From contig NC_087074.1 of NCBI RefSeq assembly GCF_026151205.1, positions 21,185,765 to 21,249,764 of the forward strand: DNA of 64,000 bases, read 5' to 3'. The translations under genes were made by a program, and so were the position numbers. Numbering within the stretch: position 1 is the first letter of the stretch; every line of letters begins with the position of its first letter. Below are positions 13,601 to 27,600 of the stretch, one piece after another. The DNA is from Bolinopsis microptera. Lineage: Eukaryota; Ctenophora; Tentaculata; Lobata; Bolinopsidae. A model generated the notes under the pieces. That model had not been told where the DNA came from. It saw nothing but the letters and a program-made list of their open reading frames with translations, and made no database searches.

Positions 13601-16600
13601 TGGCGATTTCTCGAAAGTAAAGGATTTAGGCAATGTGTTGATCAATAACTCTTAAATAAACATGCATATGCGGCTCGGTAAGCCTATTTTAGAAGTCTCT
13701 ACGACCCTTCAAAAGCAAGGTATATTTACACGCCACTCAACTCGCTTCCTATACCCCCCCCCCCCTCCCCCCTATATACCAGGCCCTCTTGCGAGTTGCG
13801 AGAGTGACAAAAAGTTGCACAGTTTATTACAAGAAACCCCTGTGAGAAAATCGCATTCTTGCACAAACTGGGTCTAATATAGAGTAAATAAGAGGTCCGG
13901 TACATTCGATACCCGGTATAGATTGTAAGATTGACAGAGGTTAGATCATTGAAATCCAATAAAATGTAGTAACAGGCAGTAAAATCGGTTCGATCTTAAT
14001 GGTCCTTTTGTGCTGAGTTTCTTTTAGTGGAATTTGATAAAGCGATTGTAATTAGTTACGAACTCTAATATTGTGTGTTTAACCTTTTCAGGGTCCACCC
14101 TTTCCGCTAGCTATTCCTAATTACTAAAATAATGTCAGATTTACTGAACTCCAACTTCAAATATTGATGATTTTAGTATTCCTTCAATCTAAAAATCTAC
14201 GAAAATTTTTCTGCAAGCATTTTTACCACGTTTCATGCAATTACGATCACTTTTGCGGAAAAAAATATTTTTCAATTTTCAAACTTTTTTTTCAAGTCTC
14301 GAAAAAAAAATTTTTCAGTGAAAAATTTTTGAAGTTTTTTCTACAAGACAACATTTTCTCCGTGTTTCAATCCAAACGATTTAAAAAATCATTTTAAGCC
14401 AAAAAAAAATTTTCACTTTTTTTGGTTGATTAACTATTGGTAATTATCCAATTAGCTGATTGTCCGTGTAAAAACTTTTTGATATACAAAGTTTACTCCT
14501 TGATAAGAAAAACTTTCTAGGTTAATTTGCAGCCTTTCTATGATGTCACACTAAGATAGTTGGCAAACCAGAAAGGTGGTACAAAGTGTTAAAAAGTGGT
14601 TAAAGTGTGTTTCCCGTTGAGATACAAAATTGACAACAAGCCTAACTATGTTCGTAGGGGTCCTAACGTACCATATTCCGTTGAGAATCCTTGTGAACAT
14701 TCGAATCCAACGGAATCCACTTTTCCCCTTACTATCATGCTAAAAATGCATACATTATGTTCATGACTGTGAAGATTCTAGTCCAGTCATTTATGGACGA
14801 ATTGTCCTGGCAAATTTTCAGATACCCACGAAACTTTGCACAGAACTTCCCAAAGGTAATGAAAAAACGATATCGGTTGGAGACATTTTTTTACCTTGGC
14901 AAAAACCAGGAGGGGGGTCCACACGCCCATATTGACCCAATAACGTAACTGAGACCCCTTGCTTCTGAAGGTCGTAAGAGACTTCAAAATAGGCTTAACG
15001 AAGCCGCATATGCATGCGAGTTATTAACAGAGAACGGGAGGCAAAAAATGGCTGATATAACCAATTTTGCTCTATATTTGTGCACAATTCCTCCAAATCA
15101 CTCGAAAAGGTAAGCATTTTAGGGTGCAATGTTGATTCATACGAAGTTTGTATAAATCACATGGCCATTCTGCACCATTAGCGACTCATTCAAACTCTCT
15201 AAGCTTCATTGCTCAGATGTACCACATACCCATATTTTTTGCATGATTTACTGGAACCGAAATCAGTTTTTCGCCAATAACTGTAAAAGTTAAGCACTTT
15301 AAAGGCATATGTTTCTCGTAAGTCAATATAATATGCCAATTCGGTTCTTTTGCACTCTATCCAAAGACTCTATCACAATCCTATCAAAAGTTAGTAACAT
15401 CGGCTCAGCGCCACGCCCAAAATGGTTTTTTGGCGATTTCCTCGAAAAGTAAGGATTTTAGGCAATGTGTTATATCATAACACTTATATAACAGCATATG
15501 CGGCTTCGTTTAAGCCTACTTTGATCTCTACTCTACGACCTTCAGAAGCCAAGTATATTACACACTGGCGCATCCTATACCCCCCCCCCCCCCCCCCCCT
15601 ATAATACCAGGCCTCTTGCGAGTTTTCGAGAGTGACAAAAAGTGCACAGTTTAAAGAAACCCTGTGAGAAATCGCATTTCTTGCACAACTTGGTCTAATT
15701 ATAGAGGTAAATAAGAGGTCGGTACATTCATGATACCCGGTATAGATTGGCAAGATGACAGAGGTTGTGATCATTGAAATCAATAAAATGATTATACGCA
15801 GGTAAAAATCGGTTCGATCTTAAATGGTCCTTTTGTGCTGTTTTCTCTTTATGGGAATTTGATAAAGCTGTATGTAATTAGTTACAACTCTAATATTGTG
15901 GTGGTAACTTTTTCCAGGTCCCAGCCCTTTCCGCTAAGCTATTCTAATTACTAAAATAATGTCGAGATTACTGAACTCCAACTTCAAATATTGATGATTT
16001 TATATTCCAATTCTAAAAATCTTCGAATTTTTCTGCAAGGCATTTTTATCCACGTTTCAATGCAATTCGATCACTTTTGCGGAAAAAAATAGTTCAATTT
16101 TTCAAACTTTTTTTTTCAAGTCTCGAAAAAAAATTTTAAGTGAAAAAATTTTTGAAGTTTTCTAAAAACTACATTTCTCCGTGATTCAAACGATTTAAAT
16201 CATTTAAGCATAAAAAATTTCACTTTTTTTGGTGATTAACTAATTGGGTAATTATCCAATTAGCTGATTGTCCCCGATGTAACAAATTTTGATACAAAAG
16301 TTTTACTCCTTGATAAGATAAACATCTAGGTTAATTTGCAGCCTTCAAGATGTTCACAACTAAAGATATTGGCAAACCAAAAAGGGGTACAAAGGTGGTA
16401 AAAAGTGGTAAAAGTGGTGTTTCCGTGAGATACAAAATTGGCACACGTCTAATTATGTTCGTTAGGGTGTCCTAACACCATATTCCGTTGAGAAATCGCT
16501 TGTGAACATTCGAATCCAACGGAATGCCACTTTTCCCCTTACTTATTCAATGCTAATAATGCATACATATGTCAGACTGTGAAGATTCTAGTCCATCATT

Positions 16601-19600
16601 TATGGACATTGTGCCTGCAAATTTTCAGATACCGCACGAAACTTTGCACAGAACTTCCCAAAGGAATGATAAACGATTTTCGGTGGAGACATTTTTTTTA
16701 ACCTTGGGCAAAACCCAGGAGGGCCACGCCCATATAGACCCCAAATAACGTAACTGACCACCTTGCTCCTGAAGGTCCGTAGAGACTTCTATACTTAAAC
16801 GAAGCCGCATATGCATGCGAGTTATTAACATAGAACGGAGCAAAAAAGCTGATATAACCAAATTGCTCTATTTTGTGCACAGTTCCTCCAAGATATCTCG
16901 AACAGTAAGCATTTTAAGGTGCATGTTGCTTCATAAGTTTATATAAACATGGCCTTCTGTCACAATTTGCACTCCATTCAAAAATCTCTAAGGGCCTTCA
17001 TAGCTCAATGTACCACAAACCCATATTTTTGCATAGATTTTCATAACCGAAAATCAGTTTTTTCCGCCAATAACTGTAAAAGTAAAGCACTTTAAGGCAT
17101 ATGTTTCTTCGTAATCATATATAAAATATGCCAATTGCGGTTCTTTTTGCACTCTAATCCAAAGACTCTATCACAATCCTATCAAAATTAGTAAAATCGG
17201 CTCCAGCGCCACGCCCAAAATGGTTTTTGGCGAATATCTCGAAAAGTGAAAGTGATTTTAGGCAATGTGTTGATCAATAACTCTTATATAAACATGCAGA
17301 TGCGGTTTTTTTTTTCCTTCGTTAACCTATTTGAAGTCTGCTACGACCCTTCAGAATGGCAAAGTTATATTACACTCGCTTCCCTATCCCCCCCCCCCCA
17401 CCCCCCCCTATAATACCAGGCCTCTGCGAGTTTGCGAGAGTGACAAAAGTGCTACGAGTTAAAGAACCCCTGGTGAGAAAATCGCATTTCTTGCACAACT
17501 GGGTCTAATTATAAGGTAAATAAGATGGTCCGGTACATTCAGATACCCGGTATAGATTGCAAGATTGACAGAGGTTTTGATCCATAGAAATCAATAAAAT
17601 GAAAGTAACAGCAGGTAAAATCGGTTCGATCTAAATGGTCCCTTTTGTTGCTGTTTCTTTATGTGGAATTTGAATAAAGCTGTATTGTAATTAAGTTACG
17701 AAACTCTAATATGGAGGTGGTTAACCTTTTCAGGTCCAGCCCTTTCCGGCTAACTATTCCTAATACAAAAATATGTCGAGATTTACTGAACTCCAACTTC
17801 AAAATATTGATGAGTTTTACTATTCTCAATCTAAAAAATCTTCGAAATTTTGGCTGCAAGGCATTTTTATCCACGTTATCATGCAATTCGATCCACTTTT
17901 GGCGGAAAAAAAATATTTTCAAATTTTCAAAAACTATTTTCAAGTCTCGAAAAAAAATTTTAAGTGAAAATTTTTGAAGTTTTTCTAAAAAACTAACATT
18001 TCACTGCTCCGGTGTTTCAAACGATTTAAATCATTTTAAGCCAATAAAAAATTATTCACTTTTTTGTGATTAACTAAAATGGTAATTATCCATTAGCATG
18101 ATTGTCCGATGTAAAAACTTTTGATACAAAAGTTTACTCCTTGATAAGATAAACATTCTAGGTTAATTGCAGCCGTTCTATGATGTTTCATAAATTCACA
18201 ACAAAGATATTTGGCAAACCAGAAAGGTGTACAAAGGTGGTAAAAAGTGGTAAAGTGTGTTTCCGTTGAGATACAAAATTGGCAACAAGTCTAATTATGT
18301 TCGTAGGGGTCCTAACTCCAATATTCCCGTTGAGAAAATCCTTGTGAACATTCGAATCCAACGGAATGCCACTTTTTCCCCTTACTAGTCATGCTAATAA
18401 TGCATACAGTATTCATGACTGTGAAGATTCTTATTCCAGTCATTATGGACATGTGCCTGCAAAATTTTCAGATACACAGAACTTTGCACAGAACTTCCAA
18501 AGGATGAATAAACGATTTTCGGTTGGAGACTTTTTTTTATACCTGGGCAAACCCAGAGGGCCACGCCCATATTGACCAAAATATCGTAACTGACCCCTGT
18601 TCTGAAGGTCGTAGAGACTGTCAAAATAGGCTTAAACGAAGCCGCTATGCAAGCGAGTTATTAACATAGAACTGGGGGCAAAAATGGCTGATATAACCAA
18701 TTTTGCTCTATTTTGTGCACCATTTCCCCAAAAACTCGAAAAGTAAGCATGTATAGGGTGCATGTTGCTTCATAAGTTGTATATAAACATGCCATTCTGC
18801 ACTAATTTGCACTCATTCAAAAATCTCTTAAAGGCCTACATAGCTTCAATGTACCACATATACCCATATTTTTGCATGATTTCTGGAACCGAAAAATCAT
18901 TTTTTCGCCAATAACTGTAAAAGTAAGCACTTTAAAGGCATATGTTTCCTTCGTAAGTCATATATAAATACGCCAATTGCGGTTCTTTTGCACTCCTATC
19001 CAAAGACTCTATCACAATCCTAATCAAAGTTAGTAAAAAACGGCTCAGCGCCCGCCCAAAATGGTTTTGGCGATTTCTCGAAAAGTAAGGATTTTAAGGC
19101 AATGTGTGATCAATACCCTCTTATATAACATGCTATGCGGCTTCGATTAAGCCTATTTTGAAGTCCTCTACGAACCTTAAGAAGCAAGGTATATTTACCT
19201 CGCTTCCGTAACCCCCCCCCCCCCCCCCCCATAATACCAGGTTCCGACTATGCGAGTTGCCGAGAGTGACAAAAGTGCCAGTTTAAAGAAACCCCTGTGA
19301 GAAATCGGCATTTCTTGCACAATGGGTCTAATAATAGAGGTAAAAAGAGGTCCGCGGTACATTCAGATACCCGGTATAAGATTGGCAAGATTGACAGAGG
19401 TTTGATCATTGAAATCAATAAAATGAGAGTACAGCAGGTAAAATCGGTTTCGATCTTAGAATGGTCCCTATTTGTGCTGTTTCTTTATGTGGAATTGATA
19501 AAGAGCTTATTTAATTAGTTACGAACTCTAATATTGTGTGGTTAAACCTTTTTCACAGGTCAGCCCTTTCAGCTAAGCTATTCTAATTTACTAAATATGT

Positions 19601-22600
19601 CGAGATTTACTGAACTCCAACTTCAATATTGATGATTTAGTATCCTCAATCTAAAAATCTTCGAAATTTTTTCTGCAAGCAGTTTTATCCACGTTCATGC
19701 AATTCCCGATCACTTTTGGGGCGAAAAAAATATTTTCAAATTTGCAAACGTTTATTTTCAAGTCTCGAAAAAAAATGTAAAGTGAAAAATTTTTGAAGTT
19801 TTTCTAAAAACTACATTTCTCCGTGTTCAACGATTTAAATCTTTAAGCCCAATAAAAAATTTTCACTTTTTTTGGTGATTAACTAATTGGAATATCCCAA
19901 TAGCTGATTGTCCGGATGTAAAAAACTTTTGATACAAAAGTTTTACTGACTCCTTGATAAGATAAAACATTCTAGGTTAAATTGCAGCCTTCTATGATTG
20001 TTACAACTAAAGATATTTGGCAAACCAGATAAAGGTGGTACAAAGGTGGTAAAAAGTGGTAAACAGTGGAGTTTTCCGTGAGATACAAAATGGCAACAAG
20101 TCTAAGTTATGTTCGTAAGGGTCCTAACTACCTATATTCCGTTGAAGAATCCTTGTGAACATTCGCATCCAAACGGAATTGCCCTTTTCCCCTTACTATT
20201 CCTGCTACTAATGCATACAATATGTCATGACTGTGAAGGATATCTTGAGTCCAGTCATTTATGTACATGTGCCTGCAATTTTCAGATACCACGAAAACTT
20301 TGCACAGAACTTCCCAAAGGTCTGAATTAAACGATTTTCGGTGGAGACATTTTTTTACTTGGGCAAAACCCAGGAGGGCCACGCCCAGTATTGACGCCAA
20401 AACGTAACTGACCCTTGCTTCTGAAGGTCTGTAGAGACTTCAAATAATAGGCTTAAACGAAGCCCATATGCAATGCGAGTTTATTAACATAGAACGGGAT
20501 GGCAAAAATGGCTGATATAAACCAATTTTGCTCTATTTTTGTGCTCATTTCCTCAAATAAATAACTCGAAAAGTAAGCATTTAAAGGGGGTGCATGATGC
20601 TTCATAACGTTTGAAATAAAACATGGCCATTCTGCACAATTTGCACTCATTTCAAAAATCCTAAGGCCTTCATAAGCTCAATGTACACATACCCATGATT
20701 TTGCATTGATTTCTGGAACCGAAAATCCGTTTTTTTCGCCAATAACTGTAAAATAAGCACTTTAAGCATATGTTTCCTTCGTAAGTCATATATAAATATG
20801 CCAATTGCGGTTCTTTTGCACTCTATCCAAAGACTCTATCACAATCCTATCAAAAGTTAGTAAAACTCGGCTCAGCGCCACGCCCAAAATGGTTTTTGGC
20901 GAATTTCTCGAAAAGTAAGGATATTATGCCATGTGTTGATCATAACTCTTAATATAACATGCATTGGGCGGCTTCGTTTAAGCCTATTTTGAAGTCTCTA
21001 CGACCTCAGAAGCAAGGAATAAGTTTAACTCGCTTCCTATAACCCACCCCCCCCCCCCCCCCTCCCTATAATACCAGCCTCTTGCGATTGCGAGAGTGAC
21101 AAAAAGTGCACAGTTTAAAGAAACCCCTGTGAGAAATCGCATTTCTTGCACAACTGGGTCTAATTATAGAGGTAAATAAAGGTCCGGGTACATCAAGATA
21201 CCGGTATAGATGGCAAGATTGACAGAGGTATTGATCATGATATCAATAAAATGATAGTACAGCAGAAAATCGTTCGTTCTTAAATGGTCCTTTTTTGTGC
21301 TGTTTCTTTATGTGGAATTTGAATTAAAGCTGTATTGTAATTTAGTTACGAAACTCTAATATTGTGTGGTTAACCTTTTTCAGGTCCAGCCCTTTCCGCT
21401 AAGCTATTCCTAATTACTAAATATGTCGAGATTTACTGAACTCCTCTTCAAATATTGATGATTTTAAGTATTCCCAATCTAAAAAATCTTCGAAATTTTT
21501 CTGCAAGGCAATTTTTTATCCACGTGTTCATGCAATTCGATCACTTTTGGCGGAAAAAAATATTTTCATCAAATTTTTCAAACTTTTTTTTTCATTCTCG
21601 AAAACAAATTTTAAGTTGAAATTTTTGAAGTTTTTCTAAAAACTACATTTCTCCGTGTTTCAGTCAAACGATTTTAAATCATTTTTAAAAGCCAGTATAA
21701 AAAAAATTTTTTTTCACTTTTTTGTGGATTAACTAATTGGTATTATCCAATTAGCTGATTGTCCGATGTAAAAACATTTTGATACAAAGTTTTACTTCTC
21801 CTTGATAAATAAACATACTAGGTTAATTTGCAGCCTCTATGATGTTCACAACTAAAGATATTTGAGCAAACCAGAAGGTGTACAAAAGTGGTAAAAGTGG
21901 TAAAAGTGGTGTTTCCGTTGAGGATAACAAAATTGGCAACAAGGTCTAATTAGTTCGTAGGGGTCCTAACTACCATATTCCGTGAGATCCTTGTGAACAT
22001 TCGAATCCAACGGCATGCACTTTTCCTCCCCTTACTATCATGCTAATAATGCATACATTAGTCATGACAGTGAAATTCATAGTCCAGTCATTTATGTACA
22101 TGTGCTGCAAGATTTTCAGATACCCGAAACTTTGCACAAACTTCCCAAAGGTATGAATAAACGATTTTCGTTGGAGACATTTTTTTACCTTGGGCAAAAC
22201 CCCAGAGGGCCACGGCCCATATTACCCATAACGTAACTGACCCCTTGCTTCTGAAGGTCGTAGAGACTATCAAAATAAGGCTTCAACGAAGCCGCATATG
22301 CCATGCGATTATTAACAAGACGGAGGCAAAAATGGGCTGATATAACCAATTTTCTCTATTTTGTGCACGATTTCCTCCAAAGAACTCGAAAAGTAAGCAT
22401 TTTAAGGGTGCATGTTGCTTCATAAGTTAGTATATACACATGCCCATTCTGCACAATTTGCACTCATAACAAAAATCTCTAAGGCCTTCATAGCTCAATG
22501 TACCACATACCCATATTTTTGCATGATTTCCTGGAACGAAAATCAGTTTTTTCCGCCATAACTGTAAAAGTAAGAGCACTTAAGGCATATGTTCTTCGTA

Positions 22601-24055
22601 AGTCATATATTAAATATGCCAATTGCGTTCTTTTTGCACTCTATCCAAAGACTCTATCACAATCCGACAAAAGTTAGTAAAATCGGCCTCAGCGCACGCC
22701 CAAAATGGTTTTTTGGCGATTTCTCGAAAAGTAAGGATTTTTGGCAATGTGTTGATCAATAACTCCTTATATAAACAATGCAATATGCGGCCTTCGTTTA
22801 AAGCCTATTTTGAAGTCTCTACGACCACATAACAAGGTATATTTTACAACACTCGCTTCCTCATAACCCCCCCCCCCCCCCCCCCCCCCTATAATACCAG
22901 GCCTCTTGCGAGTTGCGAGAGTGACAAAAAGTGCACAGTTTAAAAGAAACCCCTGTGAGCAATCGCATTTCGCCACAACTGGGTCAAAATAATAGAGGTA
23001 AATAAGAGTCCGGTACATTTCAGAACCGGTATAAGATTGGCAAGATGCAGAGGTTTTTGATCATTGAAATCAATACAATGAAAGTACACAGCATGCAAAA
23101 TCGGTTCGATCATAAATGGTCCTTTTGTGCTGGTTCTTTAGATGTGGGAATTTGATAAAGCTGAATGTAATTAGTTACGAAACTCTAATATTTGTGGTAA
23201 CCTTTTTCAGGTCCAGCCCTTTCCGCTAACTATCCTAATTACTAAAATATGTCCGAGATTTTACTGAACTCCAACTTCAAATATTGATGATTTTAAGTAT
23301 TCCTCAATCTAAAAATCTTCGAAATTTTCTGCAAAGGCATTTTACCACGTTTCATGCAATCGATCACTTATGCGGAAAAAAAATATTTTCAAATTTTCAA
23401 ACTTTTTTTTCAATCTCGAAAAAAAAATTTTAATGAAAATTTTTGAAGTTTTTCTAAAAAACTACATTTCTCTCCGTGTTTTCAACGATTAATTCCATTT
23501 TATGCCAAAAAAAAAATTTTCACTTTTTTTTGGTGATTAACTAATTGGTAAATATCCAATAACATATTGTCCGATGTAAAAACTTTTGATGACACAAAGT
23601 TTACTCCTAGATAAGATAAACATTCTAGGTTTAATTTGCAGCCTTCTATGATGTTCACAACTAAAGAGTATTAGGCAAACCAAAAGGTGGTAACAAAGGT
23701 GGTAAAAAGGTAAAGTGGTGTTCCGTTAATACAAATTGGCACAAGTCCTATTTATGTTCGTAGGGTCCTAACTACCATATCCGTTGGAATTCCTGTGAAC
23801 ATTCGAATCCAACGGAATCCACTTTTCCCGCTTACTATTCATTTCTAATAATGCTAACTTTATGTCATGACTGTGAAGAATCTTAGTTCCCAGTCATTTA
23901 GTGGACATGTGCCTGCAAATTTCAGATACCCACTAAACTTTGCACAGAACTTCCCAAGGGGGGAAGGTAGAATAAACGATTTTCGGTTGGAGACATTTTT
24001 TACCTTGGCAAAACCCAGAGGGCCACGCATATTGACCTCTCAATAACGTAACTGA

Positions 24056-24648
24056 CCCCTTCTTCTGAAGGTCGTAGAGACTGTCAAAATAGGCTTAAAC
24101 GAAGCCGCATATGCATGCGAGTTAATAACAAAGAACGGGAGGCAAAATGGCTTGATATAACCAATTTGCCTCTATTTGTGCACATTTCCTCTATCCTCCA
24201 AATAACTCGAAAAGTAAGCATTTTAGGTGCATGTTGCTTCATAAGTTGTAATAAAAAATGGCCATTCTGCACAATTTGCACTCATATCAAAAATCCTCTA
24301 AGGCCTTCATAGCTCAAAGACCACATACCCATATTTTGCATGAATTTCTGGAACCGAAAATCAGTTTTCCGCATAAATTGTAAAAGTAAGCACTTTAAGC
24401 ATATGTTCTTCGTAGTCATATATAAATATGCCAATTGCGGTTCTTTGCACTCTATCCAAAGACTCTATCACAATCCTATCAGAAAGTTAGTAAAATCAGC
24501 TCAGCGCCACGCCCAAAATGGTTTTTGGCGAATTTCTCGAAAAGTTAAGGATTTTAGGCAATTGTTGATCAATTACTCTTATATAAACATGCATATGGCG
24601 GCTTCGTTTAAGCCTATTTTGAATTCTCTACGACCTCAGAAGCAAAGG
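24056..24648. repeat. Inverted-repeat-bounded block of about 600 bp inside each satellite unit (reference copy)
   Basis: In the unit shown, the arm at 24,056-24,117 is the reverse complement of 24,588-24,648, about 60 bp each, with only small differences. The outer ends read CTTCTGAAGGTCGTAGAG and its complement; the inner ends are CATATGCATG. The same pair occurs in the other units, for example about 285-346 with about 832-893, and 14,958-15,019 with about 15,492-15,555. The layout resembles a MITE (a short non-autonomous DNA transposon), but no target duplication can be read because every copy is embedded in the same array. Confidence 0.85.
24195..24600 (+). repeat. Three degenerate direct subrepeats within the 600-bp block
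   Basis: Three segments near 24,203, 24,366 and 24,528 share the layout 'AACTCGAAAAGTAAGCATTT' or a close variant, then an AGG-rich stretch, then TATATAAACATG or TATATAAATATG, at spacings of about 160-180 bp. The first two also share a following TTTTGCACTC-like motif. The block therefore seems to have grown from an older repeat of about 170 bp. The same three segments are seen in the other satellite units. Confidence 0.6.
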
Positions 24649-24672
24649 TATATTTAACACTCGCTTCCTATA

Positions 24673-24691
24673 CCCCCCCCCCCCCCCCCCC
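24673..24691 (+). repeat. Poly-C tract of the satellite unit (reference copy)
   Basis: An uninterrupted run of C directly after CTTCCTATA and before TATAATACCAGG. Eighteen such tracts occur, one per unit, about 14-24 nt long, some broken by single A, G or T (for example 6,409, 8,223, 11,937 and 21,047). The homologous place in the foldback element at 46,631 has only six C, so the run was probably expanded in the satellite lineage. Exact lengths should not be trusted. Confidence 0.9.
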
Positions 24692-27600
24692 TATAATACC
24701 AGCCTCTTGCGAGTTGCGAGAGTGACAAAAAAGTGCACAGTTTAAAGAAACCCCTGTGAAAATCGCGCATTTCTTGCACAACTGGGTCTAATTAAAGAGT
24801 AAATAAGAGGTCCGGTACATTCAGATACCCGAATAGTTGGCAAGATATGACAGAGGTTTGATCATTGAAAATCAATAAAATGATAGTACAGCAGGTAAAA
24901 TTCGTTCGATCTAAATGGTCCTTTTGTGCTGTTTTTCTCTTTATGTGGAATTTGATAAGCGTATTGTAATTAGTTACAAACTCTAATATGGTGTGGGTTG
25001 AACCTTTTCAGTTCCAGCCCTTTCCGCTAAGCTATTCTAATACAAAAATAAGTTCGAGATTTACTGAACTACTCCAACTTCAAATATTGATGATTTTAGT
25101 ATTCCTCAATCTAAAAATCTCGAATTTTTCTGCAAGGCATTTAATATCCACGTTTTCATGCATTCGATTCACTTTTGGCGGAAAAAAATATTTTCAAATT
25201 TCAAAACTTTTTTTCAGGCAGTCTCGAAAAAAAATTTTAAGTGAAAAATTTTGAAGTTTTTCTAAAAACTACATTGCTCCGTGTTTCAAACGATTTAAAT
25301 CATTTTAAGCCAATAAAAAAATTTTCACTTTTTTGGTGATTAACAATTGGAAATTATCCTAATTAGTCTGATTGGTCCGATGTAAAAACTTTGATACAAA
25401 AGTTTTACTCCTGATAAGATAAACCATTCTAGTTAATTAGCAGCCTTCATGATGTTTCACAACTAAAGATATTTGGCAAATAAACTCAAAAGGTGGGTAC
25501 AAAGGTGTAAAAAGTGAGTAAAAGTGTGTGTCCGTTGAGATACAAATGTGGTCAACAAGTCTAATTATGTTCGTAGGGGGCCTAACTACCATAATTCCGT
25601 TGAGAAATCCTTGTGAACATTCGAATCCAACGGAATGCCACTTTTCCCCTTACTATTCATGCTAATAATGCATACATTATGTCATACTGTGAAGATATCT
25701 TATCCAGTCATTTATGGACAAGGTGCCTGCAAATTTTCAGATACCCCCGAAACTTTGCATCAGAACTCCCAAAGTATGAATAAACGATTTTTCGGTTGGA
25801 GACATTTTTTTTACTTGGGCAAAACCCAGGAGGGCCACGCCCATATTGACCCAAAACGTAACTGACCCCTTGCTTCTGAGCGTAGAGCCTTCAAAATAGG
25901 CTTAAACGAAGCCGCATATGCAGTGCAGTTATTACCATAGAACGGGAGCAAAAAATGCTGATAAAAACCAATTTTGCTCTATTTGTGCACATATTTCCTC
26001 CAAATAACTCGAAAGTAGCATTTATAGGGTGCATGTTGCTTCATACGTTGTATATAAACGTGACATGGCCATATCAGCACAATTTGCACTCATTCAAAAA
26101 TCTCTAAGGCCTTCATGCTCAATGTACCACATACCCATATATTTTGCATGATTTCAGAACCGAAAAATCTAGTTTTTTCGCCAATAACTGTAAAAGAAGC
26201 ACATTGAAGGCATATGTTTCCTCGTAATCATATAAAATATGCCATTGCGGTTCTGTTGCACTCTAATCCAATAGACTCTATCACATACCACAATCCCTAA
26301 TCACAAGTAAGTAAAATCGGCTCAACCGCCACGCCCCAAAATGGTTTTTGGCGGAATTTCTCGAAATGTAAGGAGTTTAGGCAATGATTGGGGTTGATCA
26401 ATAACTCTTATATAAACATTGCATATGCGGCTTCGTTTAATCCTATTTTTGAAGTCTCTACGACCTTCAGAGCAATATATTTACACTCGCTTCCTATAAC
26501 CCCCCCCCCCCCCCCCCTATAATACGCAGGCCGTCATGCGAGTATGCGAGCGTGACAAAAAGTGCACAGTTTAAAGAAACCCCTGTGAGAAATCGCATTT
26601 CTTGCACAACTGGGTCTAATTATAGAGGTAAATAAGAGGTCCGGGACATTCAGATACCCGTAAGATTGCAAGATTGACAGAGTTTTGATCATTGAAATCA
26701 ATAAAATGATAGTAACGCAGGTAAAATCGGATTCGATCTTAAATGTCCTTATTGTGCTTGTTTCTTTATGTGGAATTTGATAAAGCTGTATAGTAGATTA
26801 GTTACGAAACTCTAATATTGTGTGGTGAACCTTTTATCAGGTCCAGCCCTTTCCGCTAAAGCTATTCCTAAATACTAAAATATGTCGAGATTTACTGGAC
26901 TCCCAACTTCAAAAAATTGATAGATTTTAGTATTCCTCATCTAAAAGATCTTCCGAAATTTTTCTGCCAGGCATTTTTAACCACGTTTCAGGCAATTCAT
27001 CACTTTTTGGCGGAAAAAAATATTTCAAATTTTCAAACTTTTTTTCAAGTCTCGGAAAAAAAATTTTAAAAAGTGAAAAGATTTGAAGTTTATCATAATA
27101 AAAACTACATTCTCCGTGTTTTCAACGATTTAAAATCAATTTAGGCCAATAAAAAATTTCACTTTTTTGGTGATTAACTAAATGGTAATTATCCAATTAA
27201 GCTGATTGTCCGATGTAAAAACTTTTGATACTAAAGTTTTATACTCCTGATAAGATAACATTCTAGGTTAATTTGCAGCCTTCTATGAATGTTTCACAAC
27301 TAGAGATATTTGGCTAAACCAGAAAGGTGGTACAAAAGTGTAAAAGTGGTAAAAGTGTGTTTCCGTTGAGATACAAATTGGCAACAAGGTCTAAGTTATG
27401 TTCGTAGGGGTCCCAACTACCATATTCCTTTGAGAAATCCTGTGTGAACATTCGAATCCAAAACGGAATCCACTTTTTCCCTTACTATTCAAGCTAAAAA
27501 TGCATACATTATGTCATGACTGTGAAGATTCATAGTCCAGTAATTAAATGGACATGTGCCTCAAATTTTTCAGATACCCCGAAACTTTGCACAAAACTTC

